64,000 nucleotides of DNA, taken from positions 131,759 through 195,758 of the forward strand of contig CBFIHP010000011.1 in the NCBI GenBank assembly GCA_965662355.1, given 5' to 3'. The notes beneath the pieces were generated by a model, which was given only the letters and a program-made list of their open reading frames with translations, had not been told where the DNA came from and made no database searches. The stretch comes from GCA-2683825 sp965662355 (GTDB taxonomy: Bacteria; Planctomycetota; UBA1135; GCA-002686595). Below, in pieces: positions 35,265-43,598 of the stretch. Position numbers and translations under genes: made by a program. How positions within the stretch are numbered: the first letter of the stretch is position 1; every line of letters starts with the position of its first letter.

Positions 35265-35984
35265 CTAGCTGTCGCGTGACTCCTGCAGCTCGACGACCAA
35301 TCCAAAATGGTCGCTGCAATACAGCCCTGGCGCGATCTGCGCGGTTCCGACAAGCTCGACCGTGGCCAGTCGATACACCTCCCCCAGGCGGCAGTAGGCT
35401 CGATCCAGGCGGGTTCGGTACTTGCGGGCCAGCGCATTGCGTTCGCAGTCGAAGGTGTAACCATCGGACTCGGGCTTGTCGCACGCCAACCAGCCATCCA
35501 CCCAGCCGCTCGGGAGAACGGGCTCCTCGTCGACTCCCGCGATCAGGTTCATGTCCCCCATGAACACGGCGCAGCTCGCTGCGGACAAGCGCGACATGGC
35601 CGCTTCGAACTGGACCGCGCGTATATCGGCGTGCTTTGAGAGACTCTCGAGGTGCGAGCTGGCGACCGCGAGCGAGGATCCATGGGCCTGGCCCACGACG
35701 AGGTCACGTTCCATGTTGGAGTTCTTGAAAGCCAAGCGCTCCCCCGTCGCGAACCCATCCCGCGCGTATAGCATGGTGTAGTAGTGCATGTCCTCGGGCC
35801 CCCGCGGGATGGACTGGGCGCCGTAGAACCAGGGCGATTGCTCGAGCAAGGCCTGGCTTTTCTCGGTGACTTCCTGCAACGCGATCACGTCGGGGTCCAA
35901 GGCCTCGACGCGCCTCGCAATCGCCTCCATGCGCTGCTCGAGACTGACGGGAGCCATGTCGATATTCCAGGTCAGGAGTCGCAT
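35265..35984 (-). CDS. Endonuclease/exonuclease/phosphatase family protein (Tdp2-like)
   Basis: 239 residues. The EEP-superfamily order is complete: LLTWNID at the start, DPDVIALQEV (metal Glu), the MHYYTMLYARDG strand, SSHLES, FMGDMNLIAG (GDxN motif) and the terminal YCSDHFGLVVEL with the catalytic Asp-His. The short length and the WNID opening resemble tyrosyl-DNA phosphodiesterase 2 rather than the longer ExoIII enzymes. It is probably a magnesium-dependent cytosolic phosphodiesterase; substrate is a guess. It converges with the beta-lactamase-like gene. Confidence 0.87.
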   Translation of the reverse strand: MRLLTWNIDMAPVSLEQRMEAIARRVEALDPDVIALQEVTEKSQALLEQSPWFYGAQSIPRGPEDMHYYTMLYARDGFATGERLAFKNSNMERDLVVGQAHGSSLAVASSHLESLSKHADIRAVQFEAAMSRLSAASCAVFMGDMNLIAGVDEEPVLPSGWVDGWLACDKPESDGYTFDCERNALARKYRTRLDRAYCRLGEVYRLATVELVGTAQIAPGLYCSDHFGLVVELQESRDS

Positions 35985-36110
35985 CGCGCCAGGTTAGCCC
36001 CACCAATGTGGAATCACGACCGCTCGCCCAGGAAGAAGCCACCCCCCGCTCGCACGAGTCCCCGGTGGACGCCCATGGTTTTTCTGGGCATGCTAGGCCC
36101 TCGTGGCTTT

Positions 36111-36199
36111 GGGGAAGTGGCGAAATCGGTAGACGCATCGGACTTAAAATCCGAAGGGCTTTCAAGCCCGTGGGGGTTCGAGTCCCCCCTTCCCTACCA
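36111..36199 (+). tRNA. tRNA-Leu (anticodon UAA)
   Basis: The sequence folds into a class II cloverleaf. The acceptor stem GGGGAAG pairs with CTTCCCT (one G-U), the anticodon arm TCGGA/TCCGA encloses loop CTTAAAA with anticodon TAA, a long variable arm (GGGCTTTCAAGCCC) follows, and the T-arm GGGGG/CCCCC encloses TTCGAGT. Discriminator A and an encoded CCA complete the 3' end at 36199. The long variable arm and the anticodon identify leucine. Confidence 0.96.
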
Positions 36200-36455
36200 C
36201 TGCAATAGCTCGCAAGCCGATCAAGAAACGCACACTTGCCGTGCCCCCGCTTTGACCGCCGCGGACATACCCAACACCTCGCCCTGTCCGAATCAGGAAA
36301 CCCTCGCGGACCCGAAGGCGGGAGCTTGGCAACGGGGGTGCGATTGAAAGCAGGTCCTGGACCCATGGCGCACTTTGGAGCACCCTACGGACCCACCCCT
36401 GCGGGGCGCCTGAACCAGGACCTCCGCGCAACGCTCCCTCGATGATGGACCGGAA

Positions 36456-36980
36456 GTGCTGAACGAATCCGGCTGGACGCTGCTCTTCTCGGTGCTCGTG
36501 ATCTTCGTCGTTTGTCGAAGGTTCAAACGCAACTTCGGACGCCAGAGATTTCGTGTGGCGCGGCTGCTCTTTCGGGTGCTGCTGTTTGGCGCCCTCACCC
36601 TGTTCCTCGCAGCCATCGCCCTCGGGTCGAATTGGATGGTGCCCGGGGGCGCTGTCAACGGCATCGCGCTTGCCCTGGTTGCGATTCGACTCACCACCTT
36701 CGAGCACACACCAGCGCAGAGTTTCTACCGGCCGAACAGTTTCATCGGACTGGCAGTCTTCTCACTGTTCCTGGGGCGCCTGCTACTGCGCCTGCCATTG
36801 CTGATCTCGTTCCTGCGTGAACGGCCATGGGAAAACTGGGATCCTGCGACCAGCGGCGTACAGCTCGATCGAGACGATGGAGTTCCGCTCACCCTGGCGA
36901 TCCTGTTTCTGCTGGTGACCTACTACACCGTCTATTACATGGGTATCTTGCTACGCGGATGGAGCGGACGCCAATCATGA
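36456..36980 (+). CDS. Multi-pass membrane protein of unknown family
   Basis: 174 residues from a GTG start (MLNESGWTLLF). Four or five hydrophobic helices alternate with Arg-rich loops (VVCRRFKRNFGRQRFRVARL; LGRLLLRLPLLISFLRE), ending in a further helix with YYTVYYMG. The arginines after the first helix place that loop on the cytosolic side. Layout and size recall the CcdC/DUF1453 group, but no diagnostic motif confirms it. An out-of-frame ATG pair lies just upstream, so GTG initiation is uncertain. It stands alone between the tRNA and a gene fragment. Confidence 0.65.
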   Translation: MLNESGWTLLFSVLVIFVVCRRFKRNFGRQRFRVARLLFRVLLFGALTLFLAAIALGSNWMVPGGAVNGIALALVAIRLTTFEHTPAQSFYRPNSFIGLAVFSLFLGRLLLRLPLLISFLRERPWENWDPATSGVQLDRDDGVPLTLAILFLLVTYYTVYYMGILLRGWSGRQS

Positions 36981-36992
36981 CGGCCTGGCCGG

Positions 36993-37394
36993 GTGCCTGA
37001 AAGGCCCTGCCTTTCGCACGTTGGTTTCGCACCATTCCACCTCGTATCATCTGGCGGTAGAGGGGAGCTGGAGACTCGCGAACACCTGCACGTGCTGGAA
37101 GATGACTCCATCATTCCCGAGGACGCTTGGCGCGTGTTTTCAACAGCGCTGGCGTGCGCGGAGGAGGACATCTCTGAGGAATGGGACCTGTTGTACACGG
37201 ATGTCTTCCTCACTCCGGACAAGCTGCAATTCCAGGAGCTGAGCGCGGCCTGGAACCGCTTTCACGAGGAGGAAAAGCTGACTCTCATATCGCTTGCGAA
37301 CATGAACTTCACGTGTACGAGTTCTTTCTTCGTCCACAAGAACGCAGTGGGCCGCTTGGCGGATCTACTGAAGGGACAGTGGTGCCAATTCTGA
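36993..37394 (+). pseudogene. Probable remnant of a GT25-type glycosyltransferase gene
   Basis: 133 residues from a GTG start. The middle segment HLHVLEDDSIIPEDAWRVF and the following EEWDLLYTDVFLTPDKL look like the DxD region of glycosyltransferase family 25, where a VLEDD motif coordinates the metal. The later TCTSSFFVHKNAVGRLADLL resembles the next conserved strand. But the N-terminal INLDR-type start and the SH-containing segment normally preceding LEDD are absent, and the C-terminal half is missing after the TGA. I therefore read it as a fragment of a decayed gene rather than a functional enzyme. Confidence 0.4.
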
Positions 37395-37493
37395 GGTGCG
37401 AATCCAGCGCTGCGAGGGCGGTTCCCGCTAAATTTTCGCACCCGTCGCCAAGTTCCTAAAGGCAAGCGGGCTTCGTGTCGACTCAGCGATGGG

Positions 37494-39035
37494 ATGAAGA
37501 ACACACAGAGGCTGGGGCGGACGATGCAGTACCTGGCGACGGGCTGGGCCACCTGGCGCCTGCGCAAGAGCCAAGACGAGACGGCTCGTGAGCGCGCGGC
37601 GCGTCACCTGAGCACACGGCTCGGCCGCCTCCGGGGGCTGCCTCAAAAGGTGGGGCAGATGCTCACCATGTCGAGCGACGAGGATCGCAACGCCATCTTC
37701 GAACCCCTGGGGAACCAGGCCGAACCCCTGCCCTTCTCCGAACTTTCCCCCCTACTCGAGCGCGCCTGGGGCAAACCCCACGGGCAGGTCGTGAAGGCGA
37801 TCGACGAGCGCGGCTTGGCGGCCTCGCTCGGACAGGTGCATCGAGCGTTCCTCCACGATGGTCGCGAGGTGGCGGTGAAGATCCAGTACCCGGGCATGAA
37901 GCAGGCGATCGAGACGGATCTCGATACCCTCGGCTGGATCGCCAAGCCCGTGGGCAACCTGCACGCCGGCTTCGACATGCAGGCCTATCGCGGCACCTTG
38001 CGTCAAGGACTCGAGCAAGAGCTCGACTACCGCATCGAGGCGAAGAACCAGCGCGAGCTGTCTTTGGCCGCCGAGGGACTCGCCCTGGTCGTTCCCGAAG
38101 TCGTGAACGAGCTGAGCGACGAGCTTGTCCTGACGACGAGTTGGGAAGACGGGGACTCTCTCGCCGAAGCCGAAGGCTGGCCGCAGGCGGAGAAGCAACG
38201 CCTCGCACAGGCCCTCCTCGAGCAATTCCTCACCTTCGCGTTCGAACGCGGCATCCTGCATTCCGACCCGCACCCAGGAAACTACCGCTTTCGTCGCTCG
38301 GCCCAGGGTCCGAGCGTCATCCTCTACGATTACGGTTGCGTGTACCGGATTCCCGAACGCGAGCGCCTGCTCATGCTCCGCCTCGTGGCCAGCGCGGCTG
38401 CACTCAGCGCGCAGGACGATCCCTATCCGTTGCTGGTCGAACTGGGTTTCGACGCCGAGCTCTTGCGCCCCCTACGCGCCAAACTGCCCGCCGTCTGTCG
38501 GGTTCTCTTCGAGCCCTTCGGTTCACAGGGGCAGTTCGACATGTCCGGCTGGAATCCATCGGGACGTCTCGAGGATGTCCTGGGCGAAGACCGGCTCAAC
38601 TTCCGCATCGCCGGCCCCGCGCGACTGCTCTTCTTCCTACGTGCGTACCAGGGTCTCCTCTACTACTTGCGCAGGCTCGGAGAGCCGGTGCTCTGGTCCG
38701 GGCCCCTCCGCAAGCTTCTCGAGCGCCATGGCAGAGCCGCCAGAGCCCTCGAACTCGCAGAGCCGGTGGATCCCTCGACGACCTTCAACGCCCTGGCCAA
38801 ACACCTGCGCATCGAGGTACGCCAGGACTCAGCCTTGAAGGCTCAGATCACGTTGCCGGCCTCCGCCGTCGAGCGCCTCGAGGACTTCCTGGAGCCGGAG
38901 GTTCACGAGCGTATCGCGGCCCGTGGCATCCACGTCGACGAGGTGATTCGCAAAGCGCGCCGTTCCGGCTACGCCCCCTCCAAGCTGTTCGAGCTGGAGG
39001 AGAGCAGCAAGAGCTTCGCCGTCTGGCTGGAATAG
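37494..39035 (+). CDS. ABC1/UbiB-family atypical protein kinase
   Basis: 513 residues from ATG beginning MKNTQRLG. Motifs of the ABC1/AarF/UbiB family occur in order: KVGQM (KxGQ motif), AASLGQVHRAFL (Ala-rich nucleotide loop), VAVKIQYPG with the catalytic Lys, ELDYRIEAKNQ, HSDPHPGNYRF (catalytic HxDxHxGN) and LYDYGCVY (DFG-equivalent). Family members support ubiquinone or lipid metabolism. The C-terminal ~180 residues are helical and not family-typical. No quinone-biosynthesis genes are adjacent. Confidence 0.9.
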   Translation: MKNTQRLGRTMQYLATGWATWRLRKSQDETARERAARHLSTRLGRLRGLPQKVGQMLTMSSDEDRNAIFEPLGNQAEPLPFSELSPLLERAWGKPHGQVVKAIDERGLAASLGQVHRAFLHDGREVAVKIQYPGMKQAIETDLDTLGWIAKPVGNLHAGFDMQAYRGTLRQGLEQELDYRIEAKNQRELSLAAEGLALVVPEVVNELSDELVLTTSWEDGDSLAEAEGWPQAEKQRLAQALLEQFLTFAFERGILHSDPHPGNYRFRRSAQGPSVILYDYGCVYRIPERERLLMLRLVASAAALSAQDDPYPLLVELGFDAELLRPLRAKLPAVCRVLFEPFGSQGQFDMSGWNPSGRLEDVLGEDRLNFRIAGPARLLFFLRAYQGLLYYLRRLGEPVLWSGPLRKLLERHGRAARALELAEPVDPSTTFNALAKHLRIEVRQDSALKAQITLPASAVERLEDFLEPEVHERIAARGIHVDEVIRKARRSGYAPSKLFELEESSKSFAVWLE

Positions 39036-39161
39036 GAAAGACCTGCACTGGACCTACGCAGCACGGCGTTCCCAGCCACAGGAAATTTCCCGGGGTAGCA
39101 GGGTCCGCCCGCCGCTTTTGGGCCAAATGCCACGAGCGCGGCGTCGATAGGCGTTGGAGCT

Positions 39162-40016
39162 ATGCAGGTCCATCCCCCGCCGACTCTTTCCTCCATCTCC
39201 TCGCAACTCCAATTGCGGGAGGCGCTTCTCGGGCACACGCTGTATTCGCGCATCACGTCCCTCCAGCGACTGCGGCTCTTCATGGAGAGCCATGTGTTCT
39301 GCGTTTGGGATTTCATGTCCTTGTTGAAGCGACTTCAGCAGGAGATCGCCCCCACGACGCTACCCTGGACCCCTCCCCAGGATCCCGTTGCCGCACGTTT
39401 CGTCAACGAGATCGTGCTGGCCGAGGAGAGTGATCTCGATCCAGGAGGAAGGCCCGTGAGTCACCTCGAGCTCTACCTCCAGGCAATGGACGAGGTGGGC
39501 GCGAACACCGACATCTTCCGCGAGTTCTTGGCCCGCCTCTCCGACGGTGAAGGAGCACAGGCGGCGCTGCGTAACGTGGGGTCAAGCGAACATGTCCGCG
39601 ACTTTGTCGGCAGCACCCTGGACACGGCACTCAACGGTGAGTGCGTCGAGGTCGCTGCGGCCTTCCTCGGCGGTCGCGAGGATCCGATTCCGTTCATGTT
39701 CCAGCGAATACGCGATGCCTGGAGCGGAAACCTGTCGGCCATCCCCTGCTTCACGCATTACCTCGAACGTCACATCGAGCTGGATGCCGAGGCCCATGCA
39801 CCCGCAGGCCGTCGCCTGCTCGCGCGACTGATCGGTGGCAACGCCGATCGCCAGAGCAAGGCGGATCAGGCTGCGCAACGTGCCCTGTCCGCGCGCCTGC
39901 GGCTCTGGACGAGCCTCGAGGCGAAACTCGTCGAAGGAAACGGAGCTCGATCCCACTGTCCAGCCGATCCAGGCACCGACCGTCGGGGGCGAGACCGCCA
40001 GGATCGCCGATCCTGA
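39162..40016 (+). CDS. DUF3050 protein (heme-oxygenase-like fold)
   Basis: 284 residues from ATG beginning MQVHPPPT. It opens with LREALLGHTLYSRITSL and the strongly conserved LFMESHVFCVWDFMSLLKRLQ, followed by LPWTPP, FVNEIVLAEESDL and SHLELYLQAMDEVGA, the diagnostic series of DUF3050. The His/Glu spacing is that of heme-oxygenase-like diiron proteins, so an oxidase function is likely; the reaction is unknown to me. The last ~40 residues are Arg/Asp-rich and probably disordered. Two truncated globin genes follow on the same strand. Confidence 0.88.
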   Translation: MQVHPPPTLSSISSQLQLREALLGHTLYSRITSLQRLRLFMESHVFCVWDFMSLLKRLQQEIAPTTLPWTPPQDPVAARFVNEIVLAEESDLDPGGRPVSHLELYLQAMDEVGANTDIFREFLARLSDGEGAQAALRNVGSSEHVRDFVGSTLDTALNGECVEVAAAFLGGREDPIPFMFQRIRDAWSGNLSAIPCFTHYLERHIELDAEAHAPAGRRLLARLIGGNADRQSKADQAAQRALSARLRLWTSLEAKLVEGNGARSHCPADPGTDRRGRDRQDRRS

Positions 40017-40177
40017 AACGCATACCCCCCGGGCACAACTTGCCGACTAGCTCTCGATGCAAGAGCTCCTGCGAACAATAGGAAGGTGCATTTCCTCTCT
40101 AGATTCGGGGCCGCGCGCTCCGAGAAGGGTTCCTTTGCTAAGCCAACTTCCGAAAAGGAAAGGTAACGAGGAATCCT

Positions 40178-40558
40178 ATGCAGGAAACCAAGGCTCCGAG
40201 TCTGTACGAGCGTTTGGGTGGAAAGCCCGCCGTGTCGGCGGCTGTTGATCTGTTCTACGAAAAGGTGATGGCCGACGAGACGCTGAGGCCCTTCTTCGAC
40301 GACGTCGAGATGGAACGCCAGAAGGGCAAGCAGCGCGCCTTTCTGACCTTCGCCTTCGGCGGCCCCGCGAACTACTCCGGCAAGGATCTGCGCTCCGGAC
40401 ACGAACAACAGGTAGAGCGCGGCCTGAACGAGGATCACTTCCTCGCTGTCGCCGGGCACCTGGCGGCGACGTTGGCGGAGCTAACGGTACCGGAGGCGTT
40501 GATCGGCGAGGTCATGGCCATCGCGGCTTCGACCCACGACGACGTCCTGGGCCTCTAG
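40178..40558 (+). CDS. Group I truncated hemoglobin (GlbN-like)
   Basis: 126 residues, the usual size. It begins SLYERLGGKPAVSAAVDLFYEKVMAD (helices A/B with Tyr27 at B10), continues with FAFGGPANYSGKDL and RSGHEQQVERGLNEDHFLAVAGHL, in which His75 is the proximal heme ligand (F8). All expected positions are present, so it should bind heme and O2 or NO. The start ATG has an AGGA ribosome-binding site 6-9 bases upstream. A strong hairpin follows the gene. Likely role: NO or oxygen chemistry, inferred from family. Confidence 0.93.
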   Translation: MQETKAPSLYERLGGKPAVSAAVDLFYEKVMADETLRPFFDDVEMERQKGKQRAFLTFAFGGPANYSGKDLRSGHEQQVERGLNEDHFLAVAGHLAATLAELTVPEALIGEVMAIAASTHDDVLGL

Positions 40559-41013
40559 CCAGGGAACGACGAATGGTCCCGGCCCCGATCCAACCCCGGG
40601 GCCGGGATCGGACAGCTTATTCGGCTGCGTGCAGGAGCAGTGCCGCGCAGCGCATCGCATCCGCCAGGCGCTGCCTTGCGATCGGCGTGTGAGATACGGA
40701 TGTCGTGGCCGACCTCGTAGAAGCCGTCGCCGATCCCGAGCCGGCGGCGCGTCGCTGCAAAGACGTCTTTCGCCTCCCCACCGAACCGTCCGCGAGCTTG
40801 GGCACCTCGGCAAAACGCAGGTTGCGGGCGAGATTTCCCCAAGCCTCGATCGGGGGAAAGGATGCAGCCCAATCGGAACCCCGACTCTAGCGCTCCGAAG
40901 GTCCGAGGAGAGCTTCGATACATACTCGCAACAAGTTCGCCCGCTTTTTGAGAGCTCAGGGCTGTGATCAAGTTTGACCTCTTGACCCGACGATGTTGGG
41001 GCAGATCTGACCC
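40559..41013. other. 455-base gap: one terminator-like hairpin, otherwise no supported gene
   Basis: Apart from the hairpin at 40577-40607 I see no supported gene. A leftward open frame (40555-40971) has no recognisable motif and is typical of GC-rich noise; two overlapping frames in the same stretch also lack conserved features. The second globin starts immediately after the gap. The gap might hold the promoter for that gene but no convincing -35/-10 pair is visible. Confidence 0.5.
40577..40607 (+). terminator. Perfect 11-bp hairpin downstream of the first globin
   Basis: Arms TCCCGGCCCCG (40577-40587) and CGGGGCCGGGA (40597-40607) are perfect complements with a 9-base loop, 18 bases after the globin stop. 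There is no downstream T-run, so it could end transcription inefficiently or stabilise the mRNA 3' end. Confidence 0.5.
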
Positions 41014-41550
41014 ATGTCCGTCGCCGATATTCTCCGCCAGCAGTGTCCAGGTGCCCTACCCAACTCGTTCTTCGAGAGGATCGGTGGTCGGCCCACGCTC
41101 GATCGTGTTCACAGGTGCTTCTACGGGAAGATCTATGCCCATCCCTGGGTCGGGCAGTACTTCGTGCACGCCGATAGGGACCACCTCGAAAGAACGCAGA
41201 GTGATTTCATGACCGGGCAATTCGATGGTGGCCAGATCTTCTGCGGGCGGCCTCCGGCCCAGGCGCATCTTCATCTGGCCATCAGCGAGGAATTGTTCGA
41301 TCTGCGTCAAGAGCTCCTGGGGCAAGCACTGACCGAGGAAGGCATCTCGGGAGCCGATCGCCAGCACTGGCTCGAAGTGGACGCCAAGTTTCGGCCCGTG
41401 TTGTTGCGAGAAGCGGAGGATTGTCAGCCCTTGTCCAGCGCACAGGGGATCCTGAACTTTCCGAATCCCGAAACGGCACCTGCGTGTCTGCCGACGGATA
41501 CTCCGCAGGAGACCCGCAAACTACGAGGCGGATCCAGTAGCGTCGACTGA
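41014..41550 (+). CDS. Second truncated-globin-like protein
   Basis: 178 residues from ATG beginning MSVADILRQ. The core resembles truncated globins: FFERIGGRPTLDRVHRCFYGKIYAHPWVGQYF (helices A-B with Tyr37 at the B10-like place), HLERTQSDFMTGQFDGG, and a helix with two candidate proximal histidines, His85 and His87, in AQAHLHLAISEELFDLRQELL. It is longer than usual: ~60 residues after the globin core are Pro/Ser-rich and without recognisable fold. Divergent enough that I do not place it in a subgroup. Confidence 0.75.
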   Translation: MSVADILRQQCPGALPNSFFERIGGRPTLDRVHRCFYGKIYAHPWVGQYFVHADRDHLERTQSDFMTGQFDGGQIFCGRPPAQAHLHLAISEELFDLRQELLGQALTEEGISGADRQHWLEVDAKFRPVLLREAEDCQPLSSAQGILNFPNPETAPACLPTDTPQETRKLRGGSSSVD

Positions 41551-41703
41551 CAGGTCACAGAACAACAAGCGCCCCGCGACATCCATGGCCAGGGCCCCCA
41601 GGGCTAACTCCTGGGTGTTTCCTGTCACGGAAAAGCGCCTGGCAAACCCCTTGGGGTAGAGTCAGGACTCCCTTGACTGTGTCCCATTGCCCTGGTTGTT
41701 CAA

Positions 41704-43299
41704 ATGCATTTCTCACGCATCGCTTGTTTGCTTTCTTGCTCGTTCGTCTTCACCAGCTTCTCCCTGGCTGGCGCCCAGACAGTTCAAACCCTGGTGCGAG
41801 GCCAGGATGCTCTCTCCGATGGGGGTCATGTCGGTACTCTGGACAACGTTCATGTCCTCGACGATGGCACCTGGTTCGCCCGTGGGACTCGCAGTGGCAC
41901 GGTACAGGACTTCTTTGCTCTGAAGAATGGGATCTCCGTCCCTCCGTTAGGCGCTGATCCCGACTGGGATTACGACGACGACGGAAACCGACTCCACTTC
42001 GAGGATGGACTGCGGTTGCTCTGGAACGGAATCGAAGTCGTTGGGCCCGCGACGACGGACGCTCTTCTGCTAGCCCTCGGATTGAGCGATCATGCCTTCA
42101 ATCGTCTGGACGGCTTCAAACTGACCGGACCTGGGCAAGTCGCGCTTTGGCTTCGCCTGGTGCCCCCGGGTGAACCGTCGATGGCCTCAGGGCACCCCGT
42201 CGTCGTCCTCTTGGACCTCGACCCGCTGGGGACGGTTCTCTCGGTGGCCACGATCGTCGCACCAGCGGCTCCCGGAAACGGTGTTCTCAACTACCCCCCG
42301 GCGGATGGACCACACAACTACGCCGTCAACGATCATGGAAGGGTCCTCTTCTGCGCAGTGAACATCAACCTGGGAGCAGGCGTCTATCTCGATACCGATC
42401 CGGTCGCGGAAATAGGCATGACGTTTTCCGACCCCAGCGATCCGCTGATCGACGGCCGTTCCATCACCTCCTTCGCTCCCTACACCGTAGACCTGAACGA
42501 TTCTCAGGACATCGTTTATCGCTGTCGGGTCGATGGAGATGCGCAAAGCGACTCCGTGCTCGTTCGGAACAACACCAAGCTCTATCAAGAGGGTGAGCCG
42601 CTTCCCGCGCTCCTCGGAGCCACGCTGGGTGACACCAACAATGCACCTCTCTACATCGCGAACGACGGTCATGTCTACTGGGGAACGCAACTCGGTAATG
42701 CGCAACCCGCTTTTGATCGAGCCTGGATGCGCGATGGAGTTCCCATCGTTCGCAGGGGCCAGGTGCTCACGGATGGCCGCGTCGTGACACAGATCACGCT
42801 GCGCCGTAACGGCTTCCATGTCAGCGACGATGGACGCTTCTGGGTCGGCCGCGTAGGTCTCGATGGCGAACCCGCGCTGGTCATGGTCGATTTCGGCGGT
42901 TTCTTGGCACTTCCCAGCTCGACGCCCCACGAGGCGAGCCTCGAACTCCTCGCCGGGCGACCGCTCCTCGGGAGTTCGATGATCTTCGAACTCGACGGTG
43001 CTCGAGCCAGTGGCGTTCTGACAACACTCCTCGTCTCGCCCGACCCGGCTCTACCAGGCTCTCTCTTCGGCATCCCCACGCCTTATGGAGAACTCCTGAT
43101 CGGAACACCTTCGCTCTTTCTGCTCGGCACGCCGTGGGTCGGCACTCCCTCCTTCGTCGCCGCCAGCATGCCGATCAACCCGGCATTGTTCGATGCCGAG
43201 TTCTACACCCAAGGCGCCTTCATCGATCTCGGCGGCCTCTTGCCCGGCCCGGACATCCGTTTGACGAACGGATATCGGATACAGGTCGGAGCTCCGTAG
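41704..43299 (+). CDS. Large exported protein with shared C-terminal module
   Basis: 531 residues with a signal peptide (MHFSRIACLLSCSFVFTSFSLAGAQ). Its interior shows repeated strand blocks with aromatic and Gly-Asp turns (DDGTWFARG, NDHGRVLFCAV, NDGHVYWG, SDDGRFWVG), consistent with a propeller-like beta fold of the type annotated as uncharacterised in planctomycetes. The last ~115 residues, from LLAGRPLLGSSM to LTNGYRIQVG, match the module that ends three other exported proteins in the window. No enzymatic motif seen. A long perfect hairpin follows the gene. Confidence 0.78.
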   Translation: MHFSRIACLLSCSFVFTSFSLAGAQTVQTLVRGQDALSDGGHVGTLDNVHVLDDGTWFARGTRSGTVQDFFALKNGISVPPLGADPDWDYDDDGNRLHFEDGLRLLWNGIEVVGPATTDALLLALGLSDHAFNRLDGFKLTGPGQVALWLRLVPPGEPSMASGHPVVVLLDLDPLGTVLSVATIVAPAAPGNGVLNYPPADGPHNYAVNDHGRVLFCAVNINLGAGVYLDTDPVAEIGMTFSDPSDPLIDGRSITSFAPYTVDLNDSQDIVYRCRVDGDAQSDSVLVRNNTKLYQEGEPLPALLGATLGDTNNAPLYIANDGHVYWGTQLGNAQPAFDRAWMRDGVPIVRRGQVLTDGRVVTQITLRRNGFHVSDDGRFWVGRVGLDGEPALVMVDFGGFLALPSSTPHEASLELLAGRPLLGSSMIFELDGARASGVLTTLLVSPDPALPGSLFGIPTPYGELLIGTPSLFLLGTPWVGTPSFVAASMPINPALFDAEFYTQGAFIDLGGLLPGPDIRLTNGYRIQVGAP

Positions 43300-43369
43300 C
43301 CCAGCACCCGACCGAGATCGGACGGCCTTTCGGTTCGCTTCCTCGGATGGCCGCTGGAAACGTTTCGGG

Positions 43370-43404
43370 GTGCATGGGGGCCTGCCCAGCAGGCCCCCAT
43401 GCAC
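43370..43404. terminator. Perfect 15-bp hairpin between convergent genes
   Basis: GTGCATGGGGGCCTG (43370-43384) and CAGGCCCCCATGCAC (43390-43404) pair without mismatch around a 5-base loop CCCAG. It lies 71 bases after the exported-protein stop and before the convergent secretin gene, a place for a bidirectional terminator. No T-run follows on either strand. Confidence 0.6.
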
Positions 43405-43445
43405 TGCACCCTGGTCACGACCGCGGGGCCGCTTGAGGCGCGTGA

Positions 43446-43598
43446 CGTCATCCGACCGACGGCAACCTGTATGTCGTCAGCGTCGTACGGAACAACGTCC
43501 GGGTGTACGACGGTCGGACCGGCGCGTTTCTACACCGCGCCGTGGCCAATGGAGCAAACGGCCTGGACGCAGCGACCTTCGTCTTCCCGCTGCCCTAG
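43446..43598 (+). pseudogene. Remnant of a propeller-type (NHL-like) protein gene
   Basis: An in-frame stop at 43443 precedes a short open stretch that translates to a blade-like sequence: DGNLYVVSV, then NNVRVYDGRTGAFLHRAV and GLDAATFVFPLP before TAG at 43596. DGNLYV and VYDGxTGAF are classic strand-turn motifs of NHL/PQQ-like propeller proteins that planctomycetes secrete. There is no start codon or signal peptide, so this is the 3' fragment of a deleted gene rather than a working gene. It overlaps the last codons of the secretin gene on the other strand. Confidence 0.5.

Noticed and set aside
40083..40093. AAGGTGCATTT, like half of an NsrR operator, upstream of the first globin
   Set aside because: Only one half is present and the second arm is missing; too weak to call a regulatory site.
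40577..40607. Possible riboswitch or attenuator in the globin region
   Set aside because: A single simple hairpin after the stop codon is better explained as a 3'-end structure.
40555..40971. Leftward open frame in the gap between the two globins
   Set aside because: No recognisable motif, no ribosome binding site; considered noise, though the gap is otherwise empty.
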